Origin: QHXM01 sp032160705
GTDB taxonomy: Bacteria; Acidobacteriota; Blastocatellia; Pyrinomonadales; Pyrinomonadaceae
Assembly (NCBI GenBank): GCA_032160705.1
Contig: JAVHVE010000022.1
Location: forward strand, 56,710 to 120,709
DNA: 64,000 bases
Direction: 5' to 3'
The translations under genes were made by a program, and so were the position numbers. The notes below the pieces were generated by a model, which was not told the DNA's origin, did no database searches, and saw only the letters and a list, made by a program, of their open reading frames with translations. Positions 63,893-64,000 of the stretch are shown here, piece by piece; the first letter of the stretch is position 1, and every line of letters begins with the position of its first letter.

Positions 63893-64000
63893 ATGCAACA
63901 GAAAAAAGGCCAGACCGGCTTCTCGCTCATTGAGCTTTTAATCGTCGTCGCGATCATCGGCATCATCGCGGCCATCGCCATCCCCAACCTTTTGGCTTCA
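63893..64000 (+). CDS. Second type IV pilin or pseudopilin, cut by the window edge
   Basis: 36 codons are visible from ATG 63893. MQQKKGQTGFSLIELLIVVA has the prepilin cleavage site (TG/FSLIE) and the helix continues AIIGIIAAIAIPNLLAS, so it is a pilin very like the gene at 63117 in this part. AAGGAG lies 13 bases upstream. The rest is outside the window. Confidence 0.9.
   Translation, partial: MQQKKGQTGFSLIELLIVVAIIGIIAAIAIPNLLAS

Overview
This window looks like chromosome from a Gram-negative soil bacterium of the Acidobacteriota, probably class Blastocatellia (subdivision 4). I infer this from the mix of gene families: lipid A and LPS-transport genes (lpxA, lpxB, lpxD, lptD), TIGR03437-type secreted beta-propellers, DUF4214 proteins, matrixin-type proteases, a tal-pgi fusion with zwf/opcA/pgl, a Tes-like radical SAM enzyme, and many short inverted arrays of degenerate heptamers between genes. 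No rRNA or other species marker is present, so the assignment is inference.

Layout. 1-2.8 kb: the end of a small membrane protein and a large TPR protein. 3.0-23.6 kb: a surface-polysaccharide locus with an ABC-2 permease (Wzm-like), its likely ATPase partner with a carbohydrate-binding tail (Wzt-like) 16 kb away, GT2 and GT4 glycosyltransferases, a DUF288/STELLO-like protein, two polytopic membrane proteins (one GT-C-like, one sugar-translocase-like) and three methyltransferases, two of them with DUF4214-like segments; a secreted metalloprotease sits inside it. 23.7-29.0 kb: more secreted proteins (DUF4214, PD40/TIGR03437 propeller, matrixin). 29.3-35.4 kb: outer-membrane and lipid A genes lptD, lpxB, lpxD and lpxA, with a 250-bp composite palindromic element between lptD and lpxB. 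35.5-39.6 kb: a two-gene unit, a large CHAT (caspase-like) protease followed by a ComEC-type metallo-beta-lactamase-fold hydrolase, which is a good candidate for an undescribed conflict or defence system. 40.0-42.1 kb: a radical SAM enzyme resembling tetraether or membrane-spanning-lipid synthases, with a clear terminator.

43.6-46.1 kb is a plasticity spot: a tRNA-Gln, then an integron-like gene cassette bounded by two attC-like sites with no integrase in view, then an IS110-family element that appears to be inserted into the second attC and whose 5' non-coding end is a candidate bridge RNA. 46.2-49.5 kb: DUF1772-like protein, nitrilase-family amidohydrolase, MFS exporter and DUF983 protein. 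49.7-58.2 kb: central carbon genes (tal-pgi fusion, zwf, opcA, pgl) interspersed with small envelope-type proteins. 58.2-59.3 kb: a methyltransferase and a DinB protein. 59.4-64 kb: a PilS/PilR-like two-component system split by a four-helix-bundle gene that lies between inverted heptamer arrays, then a type IV pilin behind a sigma-54 promoter-like site, and the start of a second pilin at the right edge.

Several gene starts were moved downstream because the longest reading frames run back through intergenic repeats. These are stated in each entry.
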